Source of the DNA: Anaerolineales bacterium
GTDB lineage: Bacteria; Chloroflexota; Anaerolineae; Anaerolineales; Villigracilaceae
Direction of reading: 5' to 3'
NCBI GenBank assembly: GCA_013140605.1
Contig: JABFSL010000030.1
Span: 1 to 64,000, forward strand
DNA length: 64,000 nucleotides
The notes beneath the pieces are model-generated. The model was not told the DNA's origin, did no database searches, and saw only the letters and a list, made by a program, of their open reading frames with translations. Shown one piece after another: positions 15,688-25,621 of this stretch. Made by a program: the position numbers and the translations under genes. Positions within the stretch are counted from its first letter, which is position 1. Every line of letters begins with the position of its first letter.

Positions 15688-18600
15688 TTAGGGATATGTC
15701 TCATTATGATCCGTTCCGTGACAGGCAAGGGCACAAGTTCCACCAGCAGCAGATGGGGTAAAAGCCGTCTGGCTGTTTAGACCGCCGGTAAATGTGACAA
15801 CGCTGGCGTCAAAATTTATCAAGTGGGCCTGCTCGCTGCCATGCGAATTATGACAGGTATAGCAGGTTGTTGTTGTGAATCCGCCTGACATATGTTCGCT
15901 ATGCAGGTTGTTTCCATCCTGGAAGCGCGTATTGGCTGTGGAATTACTGGTCACATAAGTGGCGTAATCATGACATTTGAAACAGATCTCAGTATTTGGA
16001 ACCGTTGGATCATTGCCGCCCGCGTTGACCGTTGAATAGTTCGCATCGCCAACTGCGGAACCGTCAAGAATGTGTAAAAGCGGCGAACCATGCGGGCCAT
16101 CCGCGCCTATGGCGGGCGTGGCGTTGGTATGGCAATCTGTACAATAAACGCGGCTGTTAACATCCCAACCAGCCACAAAGCCTCCAGCGGGCATGGTGGT
16201 ATTTTTGCCCGTTGTCATAAGCGGATGGAAACTTGCATTGGCAGGGTTGAAGGCGGCCGCAAGATCACGCGGGTCTTTAATTTGATCTGGATTTATGCTG
16301 GTAAGTTTCCGCAAGCCATCGGCCACGAAGGTTCTTGTACAGCCGTCCGTTACACAGCCCCAGCCTTCAGGCAGGTAGGATGGCAAAGTGGTGTAACTGG
16401 AATGGCATTTTAGGCAAACCTGATATTCATTTTCAGGCTGGCTTATGAAATTAAATCTGGTGGGCGCGCCGATGCCGTTGAATACAGGCTCCACGCCGAG
16501 TGCACCGGTATTCTGAAGTTTGGTGGCGGGGGCTGTATTGATGCCAGCGGAATCTTCATGCGGGCCGTGACAATCTCCGCATTCAGTATGGCGATTCGCG
16601 CCGCCAAACTGTGAGCCAAACACTTCATCGGCAACATGCGGACCGTTGGTCTGGTCAACGTTATGCCCGAAGAAACGGGTGCCCGTGTTGGTGTAGCTGC
16701 TGAAAGCTGTTTGAACGTTCGTGCCTGCGCCGCCAGTTGTGTGGCAATAATAGCAGAATCTTTCCTCCTGCCGCATCGGGTCAATGGGATTGGCGTCATT
16801 GACAAAATTCCATGGCGAGAGCAGTTTTACTTTATTCGATCCATGACCGCTGTCATGACAGTCCAAACAGGAGCCGCGGAAAGTGCTAACTACTGAATTA
16901 TGCATGGCAGACGACCATAATGTTTCATCGAGAGATGGTACAAGTTTTTCATCACTGAACGGAGTCTGGTTTCCCGCGCGGCCGTCACCATCATGACAGG
17001 AAACACAGAAGTTCTCATAATCTGACGGGTCATCAACTGCGTTTGCAACATAATCAAGAGTGTAGACGGTGGACGGAGTATCCACATTGAACAGGCGTAC
17101 CTTGCCTGCCGTATGCTGGGTCATCTCATGGCAGGTCTGGCAATCGCCGTCGGTAACGGAATCATTGCCGCTGACATGATGAGAAGCGCGCATGAAATCT
17201 CCAGCCGCACCAACGATCTGGCGACGGGGTGTGCCCTGCCCAAGATCCTGAGGTGTCGAATGGCAGGCACGGCAGCTTGCCATGAAACCGTCACTTGTAG
17301 CGGCGGATGAATCGGCGCTGTGTTGATGACAACTTACGCAATCCAATCCGCTGTAATCCATGCCACCATTATGATTGGCGCCGCCCGCATGATTCAACAT
17401 GGGTCCGCCGGGGTTGGCAGGATCGACATGGCAGGAGACACATAAGCGATTGGCTGTTGCGCTGACGCCATCATCGTAGGAATTCAAACCCGTTGTGGCC
17501 GTGAAATTAATTGGACCGGTTGTAACAATTGGATCCGTATTGGTTGTAACACGCACATCCGAACGAATGGAGAATAAATTATTACTTCCATGCGGGTCAT
17601 GACATTGTGTGCATAATAACTCAAAGGAGGCCTCAACACGCAGTCCTGCCCAGTCTTTATTTGAATGCGTGGATACAGTCACATTGCCATTCTCGTGGCA
17701 ACTTAAACAATACGCGTTTCCAGTCAATGAGGATAGCCCCAAATTGGGTCCCCGCGCCGCACTGTGATCGCGATGACAGGCAGAGCATTTATCGGTAATT
17801 GCATTAAACCCACCGTGCGGATCCGCATTTGCAGCAGTGACCGTGATCGTGATCGTATCCACACCGGTACGGCTGGATGCATCGGTTGCGCTGGCGGTGA
17901 TGGTGTGTGTTCCAACGGTTAGATTTCTTCTGCCAAAGCTGGAGCCGCTTTCGATGAGTCCGTCGCGGCTGGAATTCCATTGAATGGTGTCGCTAATATC
18001 GCCATTTACAGGGATAAGAGCCTGACCGGTAAAGAGGATATTTGCTCCCTGCGCAAAAGTGGTGCCGTTGATCGGGGAAATAATGGTAACAATGGGCGGT
18101 GTGTTACCTGCGGCATCTGTAACCGTAACGCGGATGGTAAATGAGCTATCCAACCCGCCAGAGTCAATGACGCTAGCTGTGATTCGATGAGTACCCAGGC
18201 TGAGCGTGCTGGTCGAAATACCAGCGCCAGAACCGAGGGCGCCATCTACATTGGAACTCCACTGAATATTGGCGCTGATATCTCCATCCAGGGTGTCAGT
18301 AGCTGTGCCGCCAAAACTGACGAGCGTTCCCTGTACATAGGTTGAATTATTGGCAGGGGTATCTATTGTAATAAGCGCCGGCGTATTTCCACTGGCATCT
18401 GTTATTGTGACTGTTATTGTGATTGAGGCAGTTCCATTAAAGGAATCCCTGGCTGTGGCAGTAACGGTATGAACGCCCAGGCTCAGATCACTCTTCGAAA
18501 AAGTTGCGCCGCTCCCAATGATGCCGTCAATACTGGAAGTCCATTGCAGGCCGGCGGTAATATCACCATCTTCCGTATCTGTGCCTGTGCCGGCAAATGT

Positions 18601-21600
18601 GATGGCCGTTCCCTGCACAAAAGATAAATTAGTTGCAGGTGTACTGATGGCAGCGGATGGAAGTGTATTCGGCTGGGTAATTTGCGATCCGCTTGCCGCC
18701 GCGCTGACGACATTCTCCGCAGTTGCATCAGCCACAGCCTGTACACGCCAATAATAAGTTGTATTGGGCATTAATCCAGTGGCGGGATATGAAGCGGCAT
18801 GAGCAATGGTCTTTGTGACCGAGGAGAAGTTTATATTATCTGTTGAACGGAAAATGTAAAAGCCTGTATCGTTGGCTGAATTGTCAGTCCAGTTCAAGGT
18901 CATGGAAGTTACCGCAACACTGGTGAAATTCAAGGCAGTTGGCGCATCCACCGAAGCGGATGTACTGGCATTGCCTTCGGCCGCCGCGTATACCTTCCAA
19001 TAATTGTTGGCGCTATTTGCCAGACCTGTTGCATTAAAGATCGTGGTGTTCGCCGCTGTCTGTCCAAAATAAGTGTAATTGATTCCATCAGTGGATGTAT
19101 AAATGCTGAAGCCATCTTCACCTGTGGAATTGTCAGTCCAATTCAAGGTAACAGATGAATTGGTCACATTTGTCAAATTCAAATTGCCGGGCGGATTAAG
19201 CGTGATGAGACCGGGAGTAAAAGTATAGACAGTGTCGAACGGCGGTTTTACATTCAAACTCGTTGTCTCGGTCACCGTACTCCATGTTGGGCAGGCACTG
19301 ATATTTTCCGCGGATATAAAACTATTGTTTGCGGTTCCCGTGATGCCGATGGATGCGGTCGCGCCCGCATTCGCATTGTTGGGGTAATACATAAAATCAA
19401 CAATACCTGTCCCCTCGTGCAGGACAACCCGCATACTGATACGGCTTCCAGCGCCATCGTTCCACTGATAATTCCACCACTCAAAAGTAAAAGTGCGGTT
19501 TGGAGCAGTGCCATTCGTTGTATAAGAAGCGGCGCTTCCCGCCCCTGCCCCTCCCAGGTTATCCCACAATGGCGCAAGGATCGGACGGGCAGCAACGTTG
19601 GAGGCATTATTGGCGCTATTATCAAGATCATTTAGAGTCAGAGAGTCTGCACCTGAATCATTGAAAGACAACCATCCATTTGAACTGACATAAACTTGAG
19701 TATAGCGGGTGCCCATATACCAAAATTCAAATCCCAAGGGAACGGGAGCAGACACCGCATTATTAACCAGAAGAGATGGAACACTGGTACCGCCAAGCGC
19801 CGCATTATACGTTGCTGTGCCGCAACTCCGTCCATAAGAATTGATCGTGGAACCGGCCATGTCGGTCAACATGCCAACATCGCCGCCGGGGATGGGAGCT
19901 GGATCATCGCCCGGCACAGGAGTCGGCAAGATCGGCCCGCCATAATTGAGCGCATCGAAAGCCTGAACAACGCCATAACCAAAATACGGATCGCGTCCCG
20001 CCGCGCCAAGGTCAAGCGCCTTGTTGAACAAGGCGGAAGTCAGGAAATTCCCATCGCTAAATTGAGATTGCCCGGCCAACAAAACAGCAACACCTGAAAC
20101 ATGCGCGGAAGACATGGATGTACCGGAAGCCAGTGAATAAGTTCCGCCGGGGAATGTGGATTTGATATCAACACCGGGCGCAGAAATACTGATGTGATCG
20201 CCGTAGGATGAGAAGGGCGCCGGCACAAAACTATTATCCACCGCGCTGACTGCGATTACGCCTGAATATCCAGCCGGGTAATAAATTGTATTATCGCCCT
20301 TATTGCCGCCTGCCGCCACAACGATCACGTTATGGGCAAGGGCATAATCTATGGCGTTCTGCAAAATATCGCTGGAACCAGTTCCGCCAAAGCCAAGGTT
20401 GATAACGCGCGCGCCCATATCAACGGCGTATACGATTCCTTCCGCCACCATTGCATGTGTGCCATAACCGTTATTATCCAAAACTTTGATCGGCAGGATG
20501 CGCGCGTTGGGGGCAATGCCCGCAATGCCAATGCCGTTATTCGCCTGTGCGCCAATGATGCCCGCCAAATGCGTGCCATGTCCCTGGTCATCACCGATAT
20601 TATTATTGCCGGCCACCATATTCCAGCCCTGCCAGTCATCCACGTAACCATTGTTGTCATCATCAATATTGTTGGTGTGTTTATCCGCGCCGTTTGCATC
20701 CAATCCGCTTTCGGCAGGATTCTGCCAAATGGAGTTGGATAGATCAGGATGGGTTACTTCCACGCCGCTATCGATCACAGCTACCAAAACCTGTGACATC
20801 ATCGGCAGGGCATCCCATGCTTGAGGTACTTGAATGGAGGTCAAATTGGATTGAGTGGAAAATTCCGGGTCATCCGGTGCGCCAGCCAACGCAACCAAAT
20901 AATTGGGGTCGGCAAATTCAAGGCTGCTGTTATTTTGCAACGCCGTCAGAACCGTATTAAGTTTTGACGCTTCAACATTTACAACCAGGCTGTCAAGCGA
21001 TTCGATGGAAGTGCTGTCAGTCGTTAAATTAATGCCAAGGTCCTTGATGACTTGAACAGCCTCGGCACGATTTTGCGGATCGATCTTAAGCACAAGCTGA
21101 TTCTGAACATGAGCAGATTCCAACTGTTGGGAGACGCTCAGGTCGGATGTGCCCGGGGTGGCGGTCGCCGTCGAAGCCGGATCAGACGTCGGGGTGGTTG
21201 ATGCGGTTCCAATCGCAGTGGCGGCCGCTGTGGGAGTCAGAGCAGGCAGTCCGTAGATCACGCGGCGCGCTGATTCGATCTCGCTTGCGGATGGAAGATC
21301 AGGGTTGTCTTCAGTGGTGATGATATGTTCGACATAATCAACAGCGCTTTCACAGCCTGCCTGGAAATTCTTTGAGATATATTTCCAACGCAGCGGCTTT
21401 TTATCCTTCAGAGTGGCGCGCATGGCGCTGCTGGTACAACCGGGCCCGGCGTGATAGTTGGCCGTTGAAAGTTTCCAAACTTCCTGCCACTCCATCTGGC
21501 TGACTGCGGCTTTGCCGGTCAGGTTTTTTGCGATCTGGTCGATCTGATGGAAATTTGCCTTGAGCGCCGCCGCAAAAACAGGGATGCTTTTTTCAGTACT

Positions 21601-22488
21601 ATCAAGATCGATCCTGTTGGAACAATTGGCGCAGTCGGCGCGCACTTGGATCAAAGTGGAACCGCGTAAAAACGCCCGTTCAGATGCAGAGATGCTGAGA
21701 TAATCTTTTTTACAATTTTCGACATCCAAAACATCCTTGCACATTTTTTTGAAGAAGGGGGTATTCCACATCAGGAGTGTGTCTGTTCCGTTTTCGGTCA
21801 ACTGGCCGATGCCATATTCAGGCGGAACATGTCTGGATGCCTGCGGCCACATCTGGCTTTCCTGAATCAGGAGATTCTTAAACATGTACGCGGGAATATT
21901 TTCCGTTACCGCGGCATTTAAGATGATTTCATCAAAACGGTTCTGCCAGATGAATACAAAAGGCCGCGCCGCAGTCATACCACAGGGATTGGCATAACCA
22001 TTGGGAAGCAGGGCGCTTCCATTACAGGCGCTTACATCCACATAACCAGCGGCGATCAATTTGCCGGCCAGATATGTCAGTTGACGATTCATCTGCAAGC
22101 CCGAAGCGGTATCTGGAGTTTCCAGCCAGGAATGGGTTATAGCTGTGGGCGTTGCCGTTGGAATTATTTTGGAAAGATTGTATTCACCGTTCTGCCAGCC
22201 TGTAAACAAATCATCCCCACAGGTTTGTTTGATCTCATCAGAAGTCGGTTCGCCTTCATGTGTGATATTGATGATACATGCGATCTGTCCACTATCCTTG
22301 CGGATTAAATTCCATGCGAAACCAGTCTCACCACTAGCTGCGTTTACCACCTGACTGCTGAACAGCAAACTAAAGCCAAGCACGATCAACAGGAATGCTT
22401 GTGGAATGGCTTTGATTTTTGCCAGCAAGGCAGGCAGGAACTTTCTGTGGTGAGTATTTTTGTTGGACATGGAGCGGACATTTTTCAT
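15688..22488 (-). CDS. Giant fusion: lysozyme-like, subtilase, FN3/Ig-like, ~16-haem cytochrome
   Basis: A 2266-aa exported protein. After a signal segment (FLLIVLGFSLLFSSQVVNA) comes a lytic-transglycosylase-like region (IQESQMWPQAS near 208, YGIGQLTENG). An I9-like propeptide and a complete S8 subtilase follow: Asp in VAVIDSG (~571), His in GHGTHLAG (~636), Ser in SGTSMSSAHVSG (~790). Next is a beta-sandwich region (YVSSNGWLSF), two fibronectin type III domains (~1100-1270) and three Ig/cadherin-like repeats (~1275-1550). The last ~710 residues hold 15 CXXCH motifs and a final CALACH (CX3CH). The first haem module resembles that of the 6-haem gene upstream. No C-terminal anchor is seen, so secretion or surface assembly is likely. 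Confidence 0.9.
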   Translation of the reverse strand: MKNVRSMSNKNTHHRKFLPALLAKIKAIPQAFLLIVLGFSLLFSSQVVNAASGETGFAWNLIRKDSGQIACIINITHEGEPTSDEIKQTCGDDLFTGWQNGEYNLSKIIPTATPTAITHSWLETPDTASGLQMNRQLTYLAGKLIAAGYVDVSACNGSALLPNGYANPCGMTAARPFVFIWQNRFDEIILNAAVTENIPAYMFKNLLIQESQMWPQASRHVPPEYGIGQLTENGTDTLLMWNTPFFKKMCKDVLDVENCKKDYLSISASERAFLRGSTLIQVRADCANCSNRIDLDSTEKSIPVFAAALKANFHQIDQIAKNLTGKAAVSQMEWQEVWKLSTANYHAGPGCTSSAMRATLKDKKPLRWKYISKNFQAGCESAVDYVEHIITTEDNPDLPSASEIESARRVIYGLPALTPTAAATAIGTASTTPTSDPASTATATPGTSDLSVSQQLESAHVQNQLVLKIDPQNRAEAVQVIKDLGINLTTDSTSIESLDSLVVNVEASKLNTVLTALQNNSSLEFADPNYLVALAGAPDDPEFSTQSNLTSIQVPQAWDALPMMSQVLVAVIDSGVEVTHPDLSNSIWQNPAESGLDANGADKHTNNIDDDNNGYVDDWQGWNMVAGNNNIGDDQGHGTHLAGIIGAQANNGIGIAGIAPNARILPIKVLDNNGYGTHAMVAEGIVYAVDMGARVINLGFGGTGSSDILQNAIDYALAHNVIVVAAGGNKGDNTIYYPAGYSGVIAVSAVDNSFVPAPFSSYGDHISISAPGVDIKSTFPGGTYSLASGTSMSSAHVSGVAVLLAGQSQFSDGNFLTSALFNKALDLGAAGRDPYFGYGVVQAFDALNYGGPILPTPVPGDDPAPIPGGDVGMLTDMAGSTINSYGRSCGTATYNAALGGTSVPSLLVNNAVSAPVPLGFEFWYMGTRYTQVYVSSNGWLSFNDSGADSLTLNDLDNSANNASNVAARPILAPLWDNLGGAGAGSAASYTTNGTAPNRTFTFEWWNYQWNDGAGSRISMRVVLHEGTGIVDFMYYPNNANAGATASIGITGTANNSFISAENISACPTWSTVTETTSLNVKPPFDTVYTFTPGLITLNPPGNLNLTNVTNSSVTLNWTDNSTGEDGFSIYTSTDGINYTYFGQTAANTTIFNATGLANSANNYWKVYAAAEGNASTSASVDAPTALNFTSVAVTSMTLNWTDNSANDTGFYIFRSTDNINFSSVTKTIAHAASYPATGLMPNTTYYWRVQAVADATAENVVSAAASGSQITQPNTLPSAAISTPATNLSFVQGTAITFAGTGTDTEDGDITAGLQWTSSIDGIIGSGATFSKSDLSLGVHTVTATARDSFNGTASITITVTITDASGNTPALITIDTPANNSTYVQGTLVSFGGTATDTLDGDISANIQWSSNVDGALGSGAGISTSTLSLGTHRITASVIDSGGLDSSFTIRVTVTDAAGNTPPIVTIISPINGTTFAQGANILFTGQALIPVNGDISDTIQWNSSRDGLIESGSSFGRRNLTVGTHTITASATDASSRTGVDTITITVTAANADPHGGFNAITDKCSACHRDHSAARGPNLGLSSLTGNAYCLSCHENGNVTVSTHSNKDWAGLRVEASFELLCTQCHDPHGSNNLFSIRSDVRVTTNTDPIVTTGPINFTATTGLNSYDDGVSATANRLCVSCHVDPANPGGPMLNHAGGANHNGGMDYSGLDCVSCHQHSADSSAATSDGFMASCRACHSTPQDLGQGTPRRQIVGAAGDFMRASHHVSGNDSVTDGDCQTCHEMTQHTAGKVRLFNVDTPSTVYTLDYVANAVDDPSDYENFCVSCHDGDGRAGNQTPFSDEKLVPSLDETLWSSAMHNSVVSTFRGSCLDCHDSGHGSNKVKLLSPWNFVNDANPIDPMRQEERFCYYCHTTGGAGTNVQTAFSSYTNTGTRFFGHNVDQTNGPHVADEVFGSQFGGANRHTECGDCHGPHEDSAGINTAPATKLQNTGALGVEPVFNGIGAPTRFNFISQPENEYQVCLKCHSSYTTLPSYLPEGWGCVTDGCTRTFVADGLRKLTSINPDQIKDPRDLAAAFNPANASFHPLMTTGKNTTMPAGGFVAGWDVNSRVYCTDCHTNATPAIGADGPHGSPLLHILDGSAVGDANYSTVNAGGNDPTVPNTEICFKCHDYATYVTSNSTANTRFQDGNNLHSEHMSGGFTTTTCYTCHNSHGSEQAHLINFDASVVTFTGGLNSQTAFTPSAAGGTCALACHGTDHNETYP

Positions 22489-22587
22489 GGTTTATTTCAC
22501 TCAAAAAGATATGCCAATGGCGGTATTATAAAAATAAGGATATAAAATAATTGCTTTGAAAAAATCCTAAATACGTTCAAGTTTTCA

Positions 22588-22649
22588 AACAAGAATATGG
22601 AGGAGGTTGCTGTGAAGTGGACAATGGTGACTCGCTCCATATTCTTGTT
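22588..22649. repeat. 15-bp inverted repeat upstream of the giant gene
   Basis: AACAAGAATATGGAG (22588-22602) and CTCCATATTCTTGTT (22635-22649) pair perfectly around a 32-nt loop. It lies in the 318-bp gap 22489-22806, about 100 bp before the giant gene's start. It could be an operator, an RNA leader structure or a repeat. The gap also has the hairpin at 22763; the 73-aa ORF there has no support. Confidence 0.6.
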
Positions 22650-22762
22650 GTCTTGTTGGACCGTAAAGCTTCGCATCATTCTGTTTAGGACCCATGAACA
22701 GGAGATCTGCGAGTTCATTCAAAATTGAAAATGAGAGTCTTCACGGCCTGTTTAGCTTTTGA

Positions 22763-22783
22763 GGAGGGCTGGGCAAGCCCTCC
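22763..22783 (-). terminator. Hairpin after the 6-haem cytochrome gene
   Basis: GGAGGGCT and AGCCCTCC form an 8-bp GC-rich stem with a 5-nt loop, 24 bp past the stop of the 6-haem gene. No strong T-run follows on the minus strand, so it may only weaken transcription into the giant gene. Confidence 0.55.
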
Positions 22784-22806
22784 CCATCAGAAAATTCATT
22801 TCAAAC

Positions 22807-24243
22807 TTACGGGGTAACCGTAAAGTTTACCGTGCTGGCATGACAGCGCAGACAGAGTGAGCGGTTGTCCATGCGGAGGAGGGTACTACCACCCGCCAAG
22901 GAAGCACCATCGGGCGGAGTTACAGCCGGGGTATCAGCGGTACCAGCAAGTGCGGTCATTGCGGCAGTCGTGCCGTGGGAGACGTGGCAAGCCACACAAG
23001 AACGGCTGACTGAAGTACCGCCGCCAGCGGTACTCGTGCCATCCATGGAGAGGCGGATATCACCGGAGGCGTGGCGGAACATATAGGTGGTGTCGCCGCT
23101 GGAGCGAACATCAGCCCATAGCCAGCGTGGGGTCGGAGCAGTTGTGCCGGTATAGTAATACGGCAAACAACCCGTCGCATCCACGGCGCTTACGGAATTA
23201 ATGTCGACAGGAGGCACGTAACCAACATCGCCAATGCGAGTGCAATAGGCGCTTTCATCTGTGTTGTTGCGCAGACGGCTATTGTTGAAATAGCGGTCAT
23301 GGCACTGAGCACAGAAGTATGCCGTATTGACAGCCGCCGGGATGTAGGTCTGCGTAGCAGGGGCAGCGTTCAACGGCTGATAGGTGTTGTTGGCATTACC
23401 GTTGTTATAGTCACCAGCGGCAAAGGGACCGCAGGCATAGGTATTGGGGGCAGTGCCACAAGTTAACGTTTGAGCCCCAATCGTGTACCATTCACTGCCA
23501 TTGGCAGCGTAGTTATCAGGAACCGTCCAACCTGCGGTCAAGCCGCTCACAGGGAAGTTACCGCCGCTCCAATTAACCGAAGTGGCAGGTGCCGTGAAGC
23601 CGCCAGAACCCTGGGGCTGCCAGCGTAGTAAACGGTAGGAGGAAACCTTAACCGTACAGGACTCTGTAAGCGGTGTGGAAGCGGCAAGAGTCACATTACA
23701 ACCTGTGGTCTGCGTGGTGGCATTGGTAAAGCCGGCTTTACCGTGCGGGTCGTGACAGGTGGTGCACTCAAGAACCATCCCCGCATTAGTGCTGTTATTA
23801 GCGCCAGAACCCCAAACTGTACCAGCAGCACCCACTCCATGTGTAGAAGTAGTGGCCTTTGAGGTAGCATCAGAACCAGCCTTAAATGTATGTGAGCCAT
23901 TCCAGGCTGTAGCCATGAGCGCATTGGTGAAACCACCTCCAAACAAGGATGCACCGTCAGTTCCTTCAACGCTGCCGTAGGGAGAACCAGCCGCCATGTA
24001 TACACCGTCCACAACATTCGTGGCAGCGCCACTGCCGTTGTGGCAGGTAAGGCAAAGAGCTTCGGGATCCATGATCAGCAGTGAATTACTACCGACCTTG
24101 GCAGAGTGGGCACGGTGACAGCCGGCACACGCATCTGTGGTGGCCGTAAAGCCTCCATGAGGGCCGTTATCGGCCATGGCAACTGTAGCAAGGGCTAAAA
24201 CCAGCAATAAGCCCAAAGCTAAAGCAAACAAAAATTTCTTCAT
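22807..24243 (-). CDS. Hexahaem cytochrome c, doubled-CXXCH type
   Basis: A 478-aa exported protein: signal peptide MKKFLFALALGLLLVLALA ending in AMA, then GPHGGFTATTDACAGCHRAH. Six CXXCH motifs are visible (CAGCH, CLTCH, CTTCH, CAQCH, CVACH, CLRCH), widely spaced by Gly/Ala/Thr-rich sequence. The N-terminal haem module is closely similar to the one opening the cytochrome part of the giant protein (GGFNAITDKCSACHRDH), so the two are related. An AGGAG site precedes the ATG. Extracellular electron carrier is the most likely role; no anchor is seen. Confidence 0.88.
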   Translation of the reverse strand: MKKFLFALALGLLLVLALATVAMADNGPHGGFTATTDACAGCHRAHSAKVGSNSLLIMDPEALCLTCHNGSGAATNVVDGVYMAAGSPYGSVEGTDGASLFGGGFTNALMATAWNGSHTFKAGSDATSKATTSTHGVGAAGTVWGSGANNSTNAGMVLECTTCHDPHGKAGFTNATTQTTGCNVTLAASTPLTESCTVKVSSYRLLRWQPQGSGGFTAPATSVNWSGGNFPVSGLTAGWTVPDNYAANGSEWYTIGAQTLTCGTAPNTYACGPFAAGDYNNGNANNTYQPLNAAPATQTYIPAAVNTAYFCAQCHDRYFNNSRLRNNTDESAYCTRIGDVGYVPPVDINSVSAVDATGCLPYYYTGTTAPTPRWLWADVRSSGDTTYMFRHASGDIRLSMDGTSTAGGGTSVSRSCVACHVSHGTTAAMTALAGTADTPAVTPPDGASLAGGSTLLRMDNRSLCLRCHASTVNFTVTP

Positions 24244-24394
24244 ACGATCATTCTCCTAGAAAAAATGTATAACGAATCTTGAACAGGGTCCTTTGTGTCT
24301 CCATTCTTGTTTTGCGCGGCTCACCTCCATAAGTTGAGATCGGGATATTGAGATCCCATCTTGCACAGCGCCATGTGGTTTTGCTCCACTGGCG

Positions 24395-25609
24395 TTAGTA
24401 AGACCAGATTTGAATACGATTGTTGTCCCTGTCGGCAATATACAATCGTCCGCCCGCATCAATGCAGATATCGATCGGGAAATTGAATTCGCCTTCCAAA
24501 GTTCCAAATTCACCGAAATTAAAGAGGAACTTTGGTTCGCTTCCAGAAACATCATAAACACGAATATATTGTCCAACCGAATCGGCTACATGCAGGCGGT
24601 CCTTATCACTCATCCAAATACCGCGCGGCAAATTAAGTGAATCTTCGTTGGAACCAAATGCAAAGAAGGTTTTATATTGCATATCAATTGTCCAGACCGA
24701 AACACGGCCGTTATTGCCATCTGAAACATAGAAATTTCCGAGGCTGTCAACAACGACACTATTGGGGAAGGACAACTGTCCATTTTCCTTTCCTTCAACA
24801 CCAAATTCTTTGATCTGCGGGTTGAAACCAAGTAAACTCCCGTTGATGTCTGCCGCCGAATAGATCAACACCCCATGTTTTCCACTGATGATATTCGTAA
24901 CCAGCAGGTTACCGTCCGGGTCAAAGCGCAAACCAAGCGGTGACCATTCTGTTTGCTGTGGACCAGGCACACTCTTTGCTTCCTGATCGGGCAGTTTGTA
25001 ATCAACGGTCTTGGTTATATTGTTAAAGTAGTACAGTGTGCCCTGGGGCAAAGCGCTGCCAACTTGAGCGGTGACAAATTCACTCAAGGTCAGATCCTTG
25101 TCGATCATGCCGTCCAGGAAATTGCCGTCCGCGTCGAAGATCGCGACAACGTTGTTGTAAGTATCGTTGACAAAAACGCGCCCAGCCGCATCAACAGCAA
25201 TATAGGCTGGCTTGCGATTTGAATTCGATGTACCGGGAGGCGCAAAACTCTTAATGAAATTACCGTTGCGGTCAAACATCTTGATCAAACGTTCGCCTGT
25301 CGACTCGACCGCATATATTCGCTGGCCATCCGGTGAAACGGCAACACCCACAGGCCCATCCAGCCCAATGATGGAGGATACATAGGCAGGCGGGTAGCTA
25401 ATGGCCCCGGTAAGGGGAACCAACATTTCAGGCAAAGGCTCGGGCTTGAGTAAATAACGCACGAAAAAATAACCGACACAGCACAAAAGTGATAAAAGCA
25501 AAATCAGCAGGAGTAAAAGCTTGCGGCGTTTACGCTCATCCTGTTTATCCTCGGGAGAAATATTCTGCGGGAAATCTTTCGATTCAAGTTCAATATCAGG
25601 GGTTGTCAT
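24395..25609 (-). CDS. Membrane-anchored NHL-repeat beta-propeller protein
   Basis: A 404-aa protein with a cytoplasmic N-terminus, one membrane helix (KLLLLLILLLSLLCCVGYFF) and an outside domain of about six NHL repeats. Repeat signatures include GPVGVAVSPDGQRIYAVES, VVDSLGNFYVSDGNNGRV and ICIDAGGRLYIADRDNNRI. NHL propellers bind proteins or polymers and are common beside multihaem cytochromes in metal-reducing bacteria, where a scaffold role is suspected. It lies 12 bp after the TPR gene in the cytochrome operon. Confidence 0.85.
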   Translation of the reverse strand: MTTPDIELESKDFPQNISPEDKQDERKRRKLLLLLILLLSLLCCVGYFFVRYLLKPEPLPEMLVPLTGAISYPPAYVSSIIGLDGPVGVAVSPDGQRIYAVESTGERLIKMFDRNGNFIKSFAPPGTSNSNRKPAYIAVDAAGRVFVNDTYNNVVAIFDADGNFLDGMIDKDLTLSEFVTAQVGSALPQGTLYYFNNITKTVDYKLPDQEAKSVPGPQQTEWSPLGLRFDPDGNLLVTNIISGKHGVLIYSAADINGSLLGFNPQIKEFGVEGKENGQLSFPNSVVVDSLGNFYVSDGNNGRVSVWTIDMQYKTFFAFGSNEDSLNLPRGIWMSDKDRLHVADSVGQYIRVYDVSGSEPKFLFNFGEFGTLEGEFNFPIDICIDAGGRLYIADRDNNRIQIWSY

Positions 25610-25621
25610 ATCTCAATTACC

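Noticed and set aside
22497-22718. 73-aa minus-strand ORF upstream of the giant gene
   Set aside because: No ribosome site or known motif, and it spans the 15-bp inverted repeat.
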